64,000 bases of DNA from Ophthalmolycus amberensis (GCA_024529925.1 JAFEUB010000722.1:124001-188000); one strand, 5' to 3'. Positions 49,428 to 61,840 are shown, counted from the stretch's first letter. The notes: generated from the letters alone by a model not told the origin. Numbers and translations are program-made.

Positions 49428-49668
49428 GCAGAGCCCTAAAGAGAATAAAGATAATTAGTACATATCAAACTGAACAAATAACAATGAGAGATCAGCTTGC
49501 ATCGAGCATATAACCTATTACGTACTATCATTAGGAGGTTGCCTCAAGAAGCTTGGTAATGCTGATCAAACTGCAAAAGATGAGATGAATATATTAGTGG
49601 AGGGAAAGGCTGGAATAATCCAAAGGTTTTTTTTGATTCTTTTTTTTGAGTGATTCGTTTTTTTGACA

Positions 49669-49712
49669 GATTTATTTTTCATTCCATCTATAGATGGAAT
49701 GAAAAATAAATC
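49669..49712. repeat. Perfect 44-bp palindrome
   Basis: Arms of 22 bp with no spacer, centred on atctatagat. The left arm starts gatttatttttcattcc; the right arm is its exact reverse complement. It lies 17 bp outside the right end of the CACTA-like element. It can extrude as a cruciform. Confidence 0.95.
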
Positions 49713-50116
49713 ATGTGCGGCTCTTCTCCCTTCTTTAAACATTGACTCTGTGGCTACGTGACATTTCTGCAGGGCACTGACACAAATCCTTTCTTGGCCT
49801 CGACAATCCCCCCCCCCCCCCCCCTCCATGTGTTGAGAGATTCCCATTGGTGCACTCGGACACCAGCCATCAACTCTTTAGCGCTTCGCTTTGGGCAAAC
49901 ATTGTCGATACCAATCCAGCTCCACTGCCGTTTACGCCGTCGAAAGGTGCCAAAGCCGGTCCTGCATCGCGGCGAACGCCCCTCAGAAAACAAGGAGAGT
50001 GATATCGGCATATCATGCACTCTGTCTGTCAGCTTGCCCGAGCTCTCATCTCGTCTGTCTGACGAACTCATCCTGCTTGTCCATCTATCTGTGACTTTGG
50101 CTCTATTCTGTCTCCA

Positions 50117-50158
<42 letters not shown>

Positions 50159-50322
50159 TGTGTGTGTGTGTGTGTGTGTTCCAGCTACCGCATCACCAAG
50201 GTGACAATTACCCGACCGGGGATCTCCGACAGGGTTTGTTATGTTAATATCAGTGCCGTGGGTCTCTGGTTGTATGTGTCTGTAGGTATGATGGGGAGCA
50301 TGTTTGTGTCTGACAGTGTGGG

Positions 50323-50369
<47 letters not shown>

Positions 50370-51632
50370 CAGGGATTGGCACAGGCGGCGGTTAATCCGC
50401 GGGGGGTCCATGTTGCCCGTCTTGAAGAAATACATAATAACCTTTCAGATGTGCTGAATGTCACCACGGTGATCGATCGGCGACATTATTCAGAGTGACA
50501 GATGTAGAACTCAAAAACAGCACAACTTGAGCTGGGGAGTGTGAGTGTGTGCCGTACGACGTACAGTACGATATTCTTGTTATTATTTATATGCGTGCGT
50601 TTACTTTGAAGTGAGGATCAAGAGATAATTTACATAATTAAACATCAGTGTTTATGAACCCCCAGTATTTCCCTGTGTAACGTGGATGTCTCACTGTGTG
50701 TGTGTTAACGTGTTACAATGTGCTTAGGGTTAGGGTGTTAATATGGTTACATGTGCCCCAGCATCATATCTTTGTATGCATATAAGTGAATGTACTGTAT
50801 GTGTGTCTCGTGCATGCGTTTATGTAGGAGGAGGTAAAGTATTTACTTTGCCCCACATACCTATAACAATCGGCAGCAATGCAGCGGGAGACGCAGGCAG
50901 AGACGACAGCATGAGAAAGGAACAGCTCATGCTGAGAGAAAAGCAGCTAAAGAGTCTTAGCAAAAGGAAGGTGTGTGTGTGTGTGTGCGTGCGTGCGTGT
51001 GTGTGTGTGTGCGTGCGTGCGTGTGTGTGTGTGTGTGGAATAATTTTAAGCATGCATAAAGAACAAGCTGAAAGCAGAGGGCGGGGAATAGAAAAACACC
51101 AATGGGGGTGGGGGGAAGTTAAGACGGAGGAGAGAACAAGGAAGAGAAAACAGAAGGGGAGCCATGAAGACTGAAAAGAGGAGAAAGTAACAATGTCAAA
51201 AGATGCTGCTGTGCTCCTGGGAAAGTGGGGAAAAGAAGAGAAAGGAAGAAGAGGAGAGCGAGCAAATGAATCTGAAGCGAGGAGAGATGAAGATTGAGGG
51301 AAAGAAAGGAAAGAAAAGGAGCAAAAGACAGAGTGAAGACAGGAGTAGATGAAGACGGAGAGATAGAAACGGAGAGTAATGTGGAGTTAATTGGAGAGAC
51401 ATTAAGAGTGACTGAAGCTGCAGCGCAGCAGACTGAGACAGCAACGTAACTTAAACTGAGACTACTTACAGACAAACCTTTCTTCCTGGCAAAAAAACAA
51501 AATTTGGTGAAATTATGCACATTTCAGATGCTCAATATAAAATTTCACATTTAATAGACTCCATTTTTTCTTTTGTTTGTATGCAGAAGAGAGCAAACAG
51601 GATGTTCATTACCGCTAGTAAGAGAATGGTGA

Positions 51633-51700
51633 TAGTCAAGTTTATTTATGCATCACATTCCATATACGACAGCAGTAGACTTAATGCGCTTCGTGATAAA
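51633..51700 (-). repeat. Possible L2-type LINE tail fragment
   Basis: agtcaagtttatttatgcat, then cacatt and taatgcgcttcgtgataa resemble the conserved 3' tail of fish L2 elements, but several positions differ. Confidence 0.35.
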
Positions 51701-53619
51701 CTCAGTGCTGGCAGAAAGTATCACTCATTGTCTGTAACTGCAGAGAGAAGTCGGCAACAGAAGTTGAACTTTAACTTTTCCTTTCAGCTGGATAAGCGAG
51801 GATGAATTGGATGTTTAGAAATTGAAAAATCGATCCACATGTGATTTGTCCACTTGTCCTTCTTGACTCTTTTTCCAAGAAACATGGAGCGATGTGGGGA
51901 ATAAGCAACTCTTTTTCTTTTTTTTACTCTCGCTATTGAGATGCTTGCCTTACTTTGCATTTACATTTCATTTTCATTTAATTGGCGACTTGATCAGCTG
52001 GATAGCGCCATGGTCGTTGCAGAATGTGAATTCTGTCAGTTACGTCCTTGTATACATGCAACAAATATGCAACAAATCCTCAAAATTAAACACCAAAATA
52101 CGTTTTCTGATCTGACGCTCCTATCACCTGAACAACATCATTTGTCTGTGCCAACCAATAAATCTGTTTTATGACGTGACTACGTCTCTGGAGCTTCTCT
52201 TTGAAGCGCCGTTTGAACCAAAAACAAGATGGTGCACGGAAAGCATTTTCGTTGACTGACCAAGAGCGATATTTAAAAAGAAATATATATATTTCAGGTC
52301 ACAGCGTGAATGCCCGCATCAGCAAGAGTGATGGATGGAGAAAAAGAGAAAGTTGTGGATGGAGAGAAGGGGTGACATAGTGAGAGTGAGAGACGGAGAG
52401 AGCGAAGCGTCCTTTGATGTTTGCTGGTTGATCCGGCCTGCTGTTTAGGACGCAGGCAGGTATGGTAAACATCCGAGGCTTCTCCAAGCAGCTTTGATCA
52501 CAGCCATGCTGAGAGTTTATGCTGATGAGTCAGTGATGCTAGAATACTGAGATGTGGCCACATCGCACAGACAAACACACACACACACACACACACTTTT
52601 TACTGTAAGTGTATCTACAGGACACAAACACACATCCCGTCACACACGAAGACATAAGCTTTTATTCTTCTCTTCAAACTTTCATTTAAACTTTTAAACT
52701 CCTGAATTTCTATTTTCTTTTCATCCTGACGTGTGCGCACAATACCATAAAACCCTTTTACACCATTTTTTCTTTTTCTTTTTTTTTTACTGATTGTGGT
52801 CCAAGCCTCTGAATGAACCTTTTACATCCATATGAGAGCGAGCAGCCAAAATCCGAATCCTCCAGCTGCATCTGGCTAACCTCACCAGACAATTCAATTG
52901 CAGTGAAAGAGTGAGGAGAATCTGTGAGACATCAGGGGATTAGGAACGAAGCAAACCATCATATCATATTGCACAGGTTTACACTCTGACGATATTAAAA
53001 AGAAATGCTGCGGAACATAAAACTGAAAAAACACCGTGTACGGAACATCATGCCCTTCAACAACAATCTGTTTTATGGGCACATTTTAAGATTATGTCTT
53101 TTTCATGAAGACACGGCTGAAGATCTATCTTCTTATCATCCTTGAAACTAATTATCAAGTTTTCCTCCTTTTGGTAGTGTTACGTTTCAAAATGATATTG
53201 ACTGTCAATTTGCCAGAAGTACAAAAAGCGATCTCTGGAAATAAAAGATAATCAAGTTTTATCACCCGGAAAATAAGAAGTGTGTGCACTATTTCTTGTC
53301 TGACGATCAGACTTTACAAAGAATGTGTAAAAGGATTAGTGAAACTTTTTATCATTTTGCGCTGTACTTTGTTGTAAGATACCTTAAAGCCCGCTGTATT
53401 GGTTTAAGTTTTGGAGATGTTTTTGTTTGTCAGTCTGAGAACGTGCGGGTGTAAAGCAACACATACACAATGTCCTCCGGTTGGATTGATTGAGGCTGGA
53501 AGTGCGTCGTCTGCAGGTTGTGCAACATTGTCTATTTTGATCCTACAGTAAAACCAGGGGTCACCAAAGCCAGCAAGCGGCTGCAATCGTTATTTTATGT
53601 ATCAAATGATAATGTGAAA

Positions 53620-53945
53620 TATGAGGTGCTGCGCTTGAAGTGACGAACCGACAGAATCGTCACCTGAATCTGCAGCTGCCGGCAGCTTTACGGAGCTTTA
53701 TCGTGAGCTGGTTTCAGCTGGTTGTCTAGCCCTCTGAATGTTTGGGTTCACTCTCGCAGCAGGCAGCTGAAAAACCTCTAAAACCCCTCTGTACACGATA
53801 CCTGCTCAGCACCAAACAATAAACAGGCAGCCAAAGAGGCAGATATTTCCCTCAGGAGTTGATGAAGGCCAAGAAAACGGAGCACAAAGAGAACGAATAT
53901 TACATTCATCAGGTGGACAGAGACACAACTCCACACTAATGCAGT
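53620..53945. repeat. Teleost interspersed repeat, class unknown
   Basis: The blocks ctgcagctgccggcagcttt, gagctggtttcagctg, ggcagctgaaaaacctct, taaacaggcagccaaagagg and cattcatcaggtggacagag match, from recollection, a repeat frequent in perch-like fish. No coding capacity is seen. Confidence 0.4.
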
Positions 53946-54054
53946 TGCTCCTTAATTGCTGCAACTGTTGAAGCTTAAAGTACCTTCAGTATACCATTCA
54001 ATGGTGTTATTAAACTTTTATTGCTGGTTAAATTTGATTTGAGTGAAAATATAT

Positions 54055-54380
54055 TTTAAAGGGTTAGTTTAAAAACTATATTCTCCCCTGATGGTATGTA
54101 GTCCTGCAGACAGACCTGTGAGACGTGTTTCTGAGGTTTCTGCTGCCGTCTTCAATATGGTGAAGGCGAATGGAATTCACAGCATTGAAAAAATACTTCA
54201 TAACTCAACAGCAATGTCAGTGTTTCTGCTCTGGATACTCCACAGAGTAGCAGTGAACCGTTTTCATTGGAAGTACTTTCTTAGCAATAGTGCCGATGGC
54301 AACTGTTGACAGTGTGTGACACAAATGAGATTCCATTCGCTTCCACTGTATTAGGGAGGAGACAGAAGTCTCAAATCTGT
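54055..54380. repeat. Possible teleost interspersed repeat
   Basis: Contains gtagtcctgcagacagacct, cgtgtttctgaggtttctgc and aagtactttcttagcaatag, which resemble, from recollection, a repeat seen in several fish genomes. The match is by eye only. Confidence 0.3.
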
Positions 54381-54846
54381 TTCTTTTATTTATTTTTTTG
54401 GGGGGGGGGGGGTGAACTGAAACTTTAAGACGAGGAAGTTATTATGCACTCAGTACATGTTAACGTGAGAGCAGGGAAACCATCAGGCTGTCTTAACGTC
54501 GGCCTGAAAAGCTGCATTTCACCTCTGACCCCACCCATCAGTGTGCTCCGTTGTACCTGTAGCTACACTCGACTGTGATGTCACGGTGAACTGACACACC
54601 CTGGAGTACACTGCCACATCGCTGCAAAAATAAGACTTTCCGGAGGTGTTGACGTACTCTTTAATAGCAACCTCGTAATTATAAACATTCATGAAGTTTG
54701 ATTAATGTCAGTATATGGCGGCTTCGTGCAGATCCCTTCAGATAAAGTGTGACGGAATGTTTGTAATGTCTCTAACAGGTGCGATAGGGTTTAATCATTT
54801 GCAAACTGTGATCACCAATATGCACATTGAAAGAAATACACACCGA

Positions 54847-54881
<35 letters not shown>

Positions 54882-55071
54882 CGTGCACATAAGCTCCATG
54901 AGGAAGAGGTGGGCTGTAAGTGTGAGAGCATTCCTGTGTCTTTTTGGCCAGCGCAGTGTGTGTGTTTAATTCCTAATGACACACAGCCTGAGAGCAGGGG
55001 ATGCAGGGACACACTCATCCACACTTAACTGCACACCGACATGTACTGTTTAACAGCTCGGTGGCACATAC

Positions 55072-55116
<45 letters not shown>

Positions 55117-58100
55117 CACACAGCTTCTTCATGCCTGGCTGTATTAGGAATGCAGACAGTGTCACAGGAGCAGGGCAGGGCGCTGAGTGGCTTAATACAA
55201 CCTAATGTATCCTGGCACATTAGCCCTTTCTTGGATTGAGCAGCCTCACTCATCGGGACCCACTTTACCAAGCTACCATTTAACCGACCAGCACACACAC
55301 ACATACTTGCATCCATTCAAGCAAACACACGCACATACAGTGTATGCCCAAAGTACTAATGCTCTGATGGGAGTCATCCATAAATGTATCAGTGCACAAT
55401 CAATAGGCAAAGCACATTTGAGTCAGATGGAAAACCACAGTTGTACAAATTGAAATGAAAGACAAAAAAACCTCCTCCTCCATCTGCTCTTCCTCCAGCT
55501 GGCCTTCTCCCCCTCCTCCTCCTCTTCTGCTCTTTCTTTCCTCCTCCTTTTTTTCTGCTTTCCGTCTTGTTTTACTCTCACTTCGTGCAATCTCATTATC
55601 CCTCTCCGTCCCCCTCCTCTCTCTGTCTTTCTCTTTCTTTTGTCCTCTTTCCACACGTATCGCCATTACTCCCCTGTCTTTGCTCTCTCTCTCTCTCTGT
55701 CTCCCTCCTTCTCTTCTTTCCTTTTAGCTGTTATTTTCTCATTCTGTGCATCTCTCCCTCTGTTTCTCTCTCTGCCTTTCCCCTTTAGTTGTTAATCAGA
55801 GCTGATTGGGAGCAGAGAGAGCTGAGAGGAGCTCCCTAGTGGATCAATGCCTCTAAATGATCTGTTCAAGGATCCCTTTAGAACCCGCAAAACTCGCTCT
55901 GATAGGGCACCAAAGCATGAAGGCGCTCATTTCACATCTAACTCACTTCCTGATTTGCCCTCTGGGAGAGAGATAGGGCTGCCGTTATAGGGATAATTTG
56001 TCCCAAAGCTTAATATCCAGCTAACCAACAGTGCTTAGACCAAAATGTCTTCATTCCAGGCAACCAATTACTGCCAAGGTGAGGGGGGGGAATATGATGA
56101 ATTTGTTTAAAAAGCTCAGTCTGTGTTTGTGTGCGCTCCATCTGAGACGTTGAGATTGCCCGACAAACTGGCGTTGTTTATGCTCGTTTGATCGAAGACA
56201 TTTTCCTGCTTCTCAAATTTACTGAGCGTCGAGAAAACAAGATTTGATCATGTGCGGCAGCTGAATTTAAAATATGTATTCGAGGGGGTACATCTGAAAT
56301 TAAATTGATTGTAGCCGTGGTGGGCAATGATGTTAATGAGGAGCACCAGAAGAAGAAGCGTCCTGCTACAGACGTGTGCGCGTGCCCACAAAGAGACTAC
56401 ACTACAATGTCCCACTAAAGGATGTTAAACAGCCATTCAACATGTGAGATGGTTTACTGAAGATTGGCTCGATGTGGAACTTGTATTTCAAATGAGCGTG
56501 GGTTGGTAAAGATGCAAAAACAAAAACATTATCAATTCTCTTGGGACATATTATTTATGAAGTGCTAGTAAATAAAACATCTGAAATATAAAATATAAAA
56601 TAAAAAAAACGATGTATTGTATTTTCTTACAGTCGGGTGCTGATATGAAAGCAAAGTTATTCATGAAACAAAGTTATGTATTTTAAGACAACGGTTAAAC
56701 AAATACTATTTAGAGTACTGATTCAGCAATAGATGATACATATTGATTGATCCGTTTCAGCTTCATAACTTTTGCTAATAGATACCATTAATTTAAATTG
56801 AAGCTCTCATATTGTGGATTTTCCAGCATAGTAAACTAAAACTGTTTTACAAAGATAAATTGTGTGATAAGTAGCTTATTCCTTTGTGCCCTGTTGTCCA
56901 AAGATGATTAAAAACGTATCTAAGTCTTCATAACCATAAACCTGGGCACTCACTAGATGAAAGTATGGATTCATTTTTTAAAGTTTAGTTTCTTTAGAAC
57001 AAATGTGAGAGCCGCGGACAAGACGGGGAAGTCGTGAAGTTTGGAGAAACAGACCATTGTTGTTTTTTTAGTGTTTCAAGGGAACTTGTTGACAATAACA
57101 AAAATATACAATATCGGCAACTTTATCCTTTAAGAGAGACTGCTTCACTCCAGTGACTTCCAGATTGTAAACAGAAGTTCAGTTGCCATATGAGCAACGT
57201 TGGCATCAAAACATAAACATAAATAGAGCCTGTATAATGTAGGCGGGGGGGGGGGAATGCAGCCATATGTTTTTAATGTACTCTGACTGCCTTGCAGAGA
57301 GTGTTGAAGCACCATCTTGTACTTCCATATGCTATCTGGTATTATTTACGAACTCTTTGACTCAGTGCCAGGAGAAGGAATGTAGCATGGGCAAATGCCG
57401 CAAAGTAATCCCCTTTACAATGTGCCTATACACTGATATTTCTTCTTCGGTAACCTCTGGCCTACTTCAGTTCATCGCGCCACCTTCAGTGATCCGCATG
57501 TGTACGGAACTAAGTGGGCTTTCACCAGCGACTCTATACGCTGCTTCGGGCGGTGGGATAATAATGTGTGCTCTCTACCATCACATGACCCACTTCTCTC
57601 GAGAAGGCTCATTCAAGCACTCGGACTGGAAAAAAAGAACATATTCCAAACATGCTAATAACTCCCATGGAGCATAGCTCGGAAAGCTTTATTAGAATAA
57701 CATCGGTAACTATGCAGGCTTTTGGGGAACCCCGAGGGATAATTATTGATTTTCTTTGGCCTCCTCTTGTTTATTAAATAGTTGCAAACACCCTTCAGGA
57801 TATTTTTTTGCGACAAACTACCACATGACTCAGGTGGTTTCAAGAGCCCCCTCTATCAGAAAGCGTGTGTTGAAGTGTCCTTGAGCAACGCGTGGCACCT
57901 CTGCTGTTCTGTAGCTCACTCAACCTTGGATCTTCCTGTGGAGATGTACGGACAGAAACATCCCAACAGCGATCATACAATTTCATATAATTACGGTGCA
58001 CAGCATGAGTGAACTAAGTGGACACTCACCGCAGTTTCCTTTATATAGGTAGTAAATATTCATGGTATTGTAGAAGATTAGTTATTTTTTTCTCAAAATA

Positions 58101-58254
58101 GATGTCTCACTCTATCTCATTTCTCCTCTGTAAACTATTCCTGAAGCCTCCTCACCCCTGCACGCTGATTCTGTGCGTCTTTTCCGGAGCCTGTTTGTGA
58201 TTATTTTTATTCATGAAGAAATTCTAATTTCGTTGTTTCCTCTGTGTCTTGCAG

Positions 58255-58547
58255 GTTCTGGCACGGGGAGTACCGGGTGGCAGTGAACATTAATGACTAT
58301 CTGGACATCTACTGTCCTTACTACGAGGGTCCTCCGTCCCACGGGCGCATGGAGCGCTACATCCTGTTCATGGTCAACCACGAGGGCTACACCTCCTGCC
58401 AGCACAGGATGCGCGGCTTCAAGCGCTGGGAGTGCAACCGTCCCAGCGGTCCTGACGGACCCCTGCGCTTCTCAGAGAAGTTCCAGCTCTTCACTCCCTT
58501 CTCCCTGGGCTTTGAGTTCAGGCCCGGACACGAGTACTACTACATCT
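58255..58547 (+). CDS. efna2: Ephrin-A (ephrin-A2-like) exon 2, receptor-binding domain
   Basis: This exon encodes most of the ephrin receptor-binding domain, the extracellular part of a GPI-anchored ligand that binds EphA receptors in axon guidance and tissue patterning. It opens with one base of a split codon, then reads FWHGEYRVAVNINDYLDIYC. Further in come MERYILFMVN, then GFKRWECNRP, KFQLFTPFSLGFEF (the receptor-inserting G-H loop) and GHEYYYI. The conserved cysteines in DIYC, TSC and WEC are present. A pyrimidine-rich tract and gcag precede it; the donor is T|gtgggt, weaker than consensus. The 293-nt length and the 2-nt/1-nt split codons fit an ephrin-A exon 2. The RMERY segment and the INDYLDIYC context favour ephrin-A2 over A3 or A5. 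The family's usual CPHY is CPYY here. The fish a/b paralogue cannot be decided from one exon. Confidence 0.93.
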
Positions 58548-60225
58548 GTGGGTTATCAGCTAGGCAGCGTGTGTTTCTGTGTGTGAGGTTGTGTGTGTGC
58601 AGGCAAACAGTATTTGTCCGTTTGTCGTGTGCATGCGAGCGCGCGCGGCTCTGTTTGCGTGTTAGTTGTTCAATACGCATTTGTAAACGATATCTAAATA
58701 TGCAATCAACAGAAGCTGATTGAGAGAGTTCTCAAACATCGCCCGCACACCCACAGGGGCGCATAAATACACCTTCCATCTCTCACTCGCTCCCCCTACT
58801 CTTTCTCTCGCACTCTCTTTATTTCTCGATGTGTCTGTCTGCTTCTGTCGACATAAGTGGTGTGCTCAGCAAAGTGGTAAAAATGTCACCAGGCGTATTT
58901 TGTAATAATTTTTATATTAGCTGTATTGATGTTTCTCCTCACTCCAACAAGTGATGTATGAGTATCACAGATGGGCCTTATCCCCTGAGACTGTTTTTCA
59001 TCGGGCATGGGACAAATAGCAGCTTCAAATTACCCTTAAACATTGTTTTCAGCTGCTAGGTGGGCCAGATTGGGAGGAGAGATTTACCGCATCCTGACTG
59101 TTTAGTGCGAGATCAGTCGGTAATCGCAGAAAAGCACATTAAATTGACTTTCAAAAGCTTTGCTGTCAGCGGCCAAACTTTCTGCAGCCGCACAGACAAG
59201 TGCCGCTTTTCTCTGTGAGAGCTGCTCGGCTTGTGACAAAACATTTGACTGTTTGAAACCACCGACCAGATGGGAGAATATGTTGAAAGAAGAAGAAGAC
59301 GGTCATAATTCACACGATCACAAGAGGTCGCACGTCAGGAGAATGTATGTCGTAACTTTTTGAACAAACAATTTATTCTGTTGTTTGTCTGGCAAGGACG
59401 GTCTCGAGCTGCCATGTGTGAAATTACTTTACAAAAAGGAATCCTTTTGTAATTATTCATTTCTCTTGTAACTTGATGACTTTGCTTTATAACCAATTAG
59501 CAAAGTCATCTCACTAGATCTCTAAGCTCTCTAAACGTCATACCAAACCTGAACTGTCATTCTATCAGAATTTGTCACGTAGACGAATGATTCTCCAGCA
59601 GCATTTCTGCCACGATGCAGCCCAGCACAGGTCTCTTTATTACCTCGCTGTGTTGCCGCTGCACAGCTGACCTTAACCTTTCCAGCGGGAGATGATGCAT
59701 TCTCACCATGACCAATAATGGGATGAGGTTCCTCTGCCATCGCTTTCAGGTCGCCATGCAGCTGCGACACATTTTTTGATTTAGTTTCTTGGCCTTGGAC
59801 AGAGATTCTGACCTTACAGGGATATTCTCATTCACACAACGTGTGGAACGATCAGCCAAGGCAACAAAAAAAAACATTCCGTGATAGATATTGGCAGGTT
59901 TTAATTCAATTTGTTGTAGCATTACTGTGTTCGGATTGTATTTCTAATGCGGTAACACGATTTTGTGACATCACTGAGAACCAATGTGCTGCACTACTGA
60001 ATTAAAAGATAATGAGATTAAAGTAATGTTTCCTCCCACACTATTTGTTTTTAGAGTAAGTTGTAATAATGAGCACTAAGTATCTGCAAGTATTTCTTTG
60101 CCCCAGTCTGTTGTCTACACTGTCACAAAGACACAGCAGGCGAGAGTCAGAGAGCGAAAGAGGCGAAGATAACAGCCACCCGATGTCCTACTGCACTTTT
60201 CCCAGTCGGCACACGCACCCTCACA

Positions 60226-60227
<2 letters not shown>

Positions 60228-60261
<34 letters not shown>

Positions 60262-60372
60262 AATCGCGTAGAGTACACAATCCCCTCAAGGGTCCCAGAA
60301 ACACAATAGTATAGTCAGCAACTATACAACTATATGGAGGGGCCCTGTCCATCCTGACATGAGACTGAAAAC

Positions 60373-60424
<52 letters not shown>

Positions 60425-60662
60425 ACATGTATTGTAGGGGAGGGCTGGTTGTGGGGTCAGTTGTCAAGCGATTGTGAGTCCGTGAAAGGCCATGTCCATC
60501 ATCTTGACTGACAACCACACACGTTTTTGTCTCGCATGGTTTCTCACATGCACATACAAACACACACACACACACACACGCACACACACACACACACACA
60601 CAGGTCAGTATTGATGTGAAACGAAGGCATTTTGACATTTATAACCACCCAGCCCTTCAGAT

Positions 60663-60698
<36 letters not shown>
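60228..60698. repeat. Four alternating CA/TG microsatellites in efna2 intron 2
   Basis: On the + strand: (CA)n at 60228-60260, (TG)n at 60379-60422, (CA)n at 60562-60601 and (TG)n at 60665-60698. Each neighbouring pair is inverted and could pair in the pre-mRNA. Confidence 0.93.
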
Positions 60699-60699
<1 letters not shown>

Positions 60700-61632
60700 T
60701 CCTCGCCGTAAATACTCCACGAAGTAAAACACATCGATCTTTGATGGTGATCCGTGGCCAGACCTGTGTGAGTGTGCGCCGATGTGTGCACGTCGGTGTG
60801 TGTATTTGTCATGTGGTTGACATGTTGACAGGTCCACTCCACCCCTTACTTCTCCCAGCTGCCATCTGATGAGGTTGAGTGATTTTCAATGGGTTTTCAG
60901 GAGACGCCGGGCTGTGGATGTGCTGGGAAACGGAGGCGCTGGGAGAGCTGATAAGACTTTTGAAAAATGACAAAAGTGAACATTTTTTGGAGGGCACGAA
61001 GAAAAGGAATTCGAGCCCTTTCACCCTGATATGTTGCCATTTGTCAGTGAAAACAGTGGGAAACCCGAAACAAAGACACACAACAGGAGAGATAGCTCGA
61101 TACAAAGCTGACGGGGGCTTAGGGGACAGCGCTGCGCTTCCTCTGGGCACTGTAAGGAGGGTAGATGGAGCATTTGAAGACATTTGAGGCAGTGAAAGTG
61201 GGCTACAGGGAAGGCATGAAAGGGTGAAGGGCAGAGAGGGAGGGAGGGAGGGAGGGAGGAGTTCTGGGCAGAAAATGAGGGAGGAGAGAGGGCATAGGAA
61301 GGGTCAGATTTATTTCCTGTGCGCTGTAGGATCTTGATGATGGTCCTCTCCAGGGTCACTCTGCTCTGCAGACATCCTCAAGGGAGAAGGCCAATAGGTC
61401 TCCACGCAAACCTCTGGAAGCACCAGCGTATGTGCACATTCTTTTGCTCGAATGTGTATGTGTGTGTGTGTGTGTGTGTGCGAGGGGTCAGAGAGTTGGT
61501 CACCATCTGCTTTAAGGTCTTCAATTCTATTTCACATCAGAGCGAGGTGGGACTAAAAACCCAGATTCAATTTAATTGAGTCTACTTTGAAGTTTGAGTC
61601 ATAGTAACTTTTTAACATTTTTTTTGCCATTC

Positions 61633-61840
61633 AGCCAGTGCAGCACGGTGGCTCAGTGGTTAGCACTGTCGCCTCACGGCAAGAAGGACCTGCGTCTGTG
61701 GGGAATTTGAATGGATTTCCTTCCCCATTCCAAAGACATTCAAGTCAGGTCGATTGGAGAGCTGCTATTTCCCTTAGGTGTGAATGTGAGTGCGACTGAA
61801 TCCCAGTGTGCGGGCTGATCCCTCACAGACTTGTTTACAT
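61633..61840 (+). mobile_element. Degraded DANA-like tRNA-derived SINE
   Basis: Starts gcagcacggtggctcagtgg, then ttagcactgtcgcctcacgg, caagaagg, ccccattccaaagacattca, attggagagctgc and ttaggtgtgaatgtgagtg. This layout matches the zebrafish DANA type and related fish SINEs. The tRNA-like B-box is decayed and the middle is shortened, so it is an old copy. Confidence 0.6.

Larger units (their letters stand above)
47056..49652 (-). mobile_element. Deleted CACTA/EnSpm-like DNA transposon
   Basis: Bounded by CACTCAAAAAAA at 47056 and the reverse complement ending in TTTTTTTGAGTG at 49652. The left 250 bp has repeated actcaatt / gttagtcc motifs. The minus strand carries a split gene: a zinc-finger exon near 49427 and three C-terminal exons between 49075 and 48334. 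These resemble, from recollection, a protein repeated in many fish genomes and linked to EnSpm-type elements. Flanking bases (ata / att) do not form an exact 3-bp duplication, so superfamily and exact ends are tentative. Most of the protein's centre is missing. Confidence 0.55.
49713..58254. other. Non-coding, end of efna2 intron 1
   Basis: No gene recognised. (TG)n at 50121-50180 and 50325-50368, GTGC-interrupted TG at 50972-51037, (CA)n at 54850-54880 and 55074-55111, purine-rich sequence at 51120-51400, CT-rich at 55460-55790, a C run at 49808-49824 and G runs at 54400-54412 and 57244-57255. Teleost repeat-like stretches lie at 53620-53945 and 54055-54380. Frames open at 49850-50110 and 57267-57677 show no recognisable domain. 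Confidence 0.45.

Noticed and set aside
49754..50467. 237-codon minus-strand frame, with overlapping + frames at 49758-50204
   Set aside because: Half is CA-repeat translation. The remaining 49850-50110 part is open in several frames but matches no domain I know, and has no splice support.
50724..50740. Interstitial telomere repeat (ttagggttaggg)
   Set aside because: Only two units; expected by chance at this scale.
57267..57677. 136-codon + frame just upstream of the ephrin exon
   Set aside because: No recognised domain or signal peptide, and not the ephrin exon 1 pattern; probably chance.
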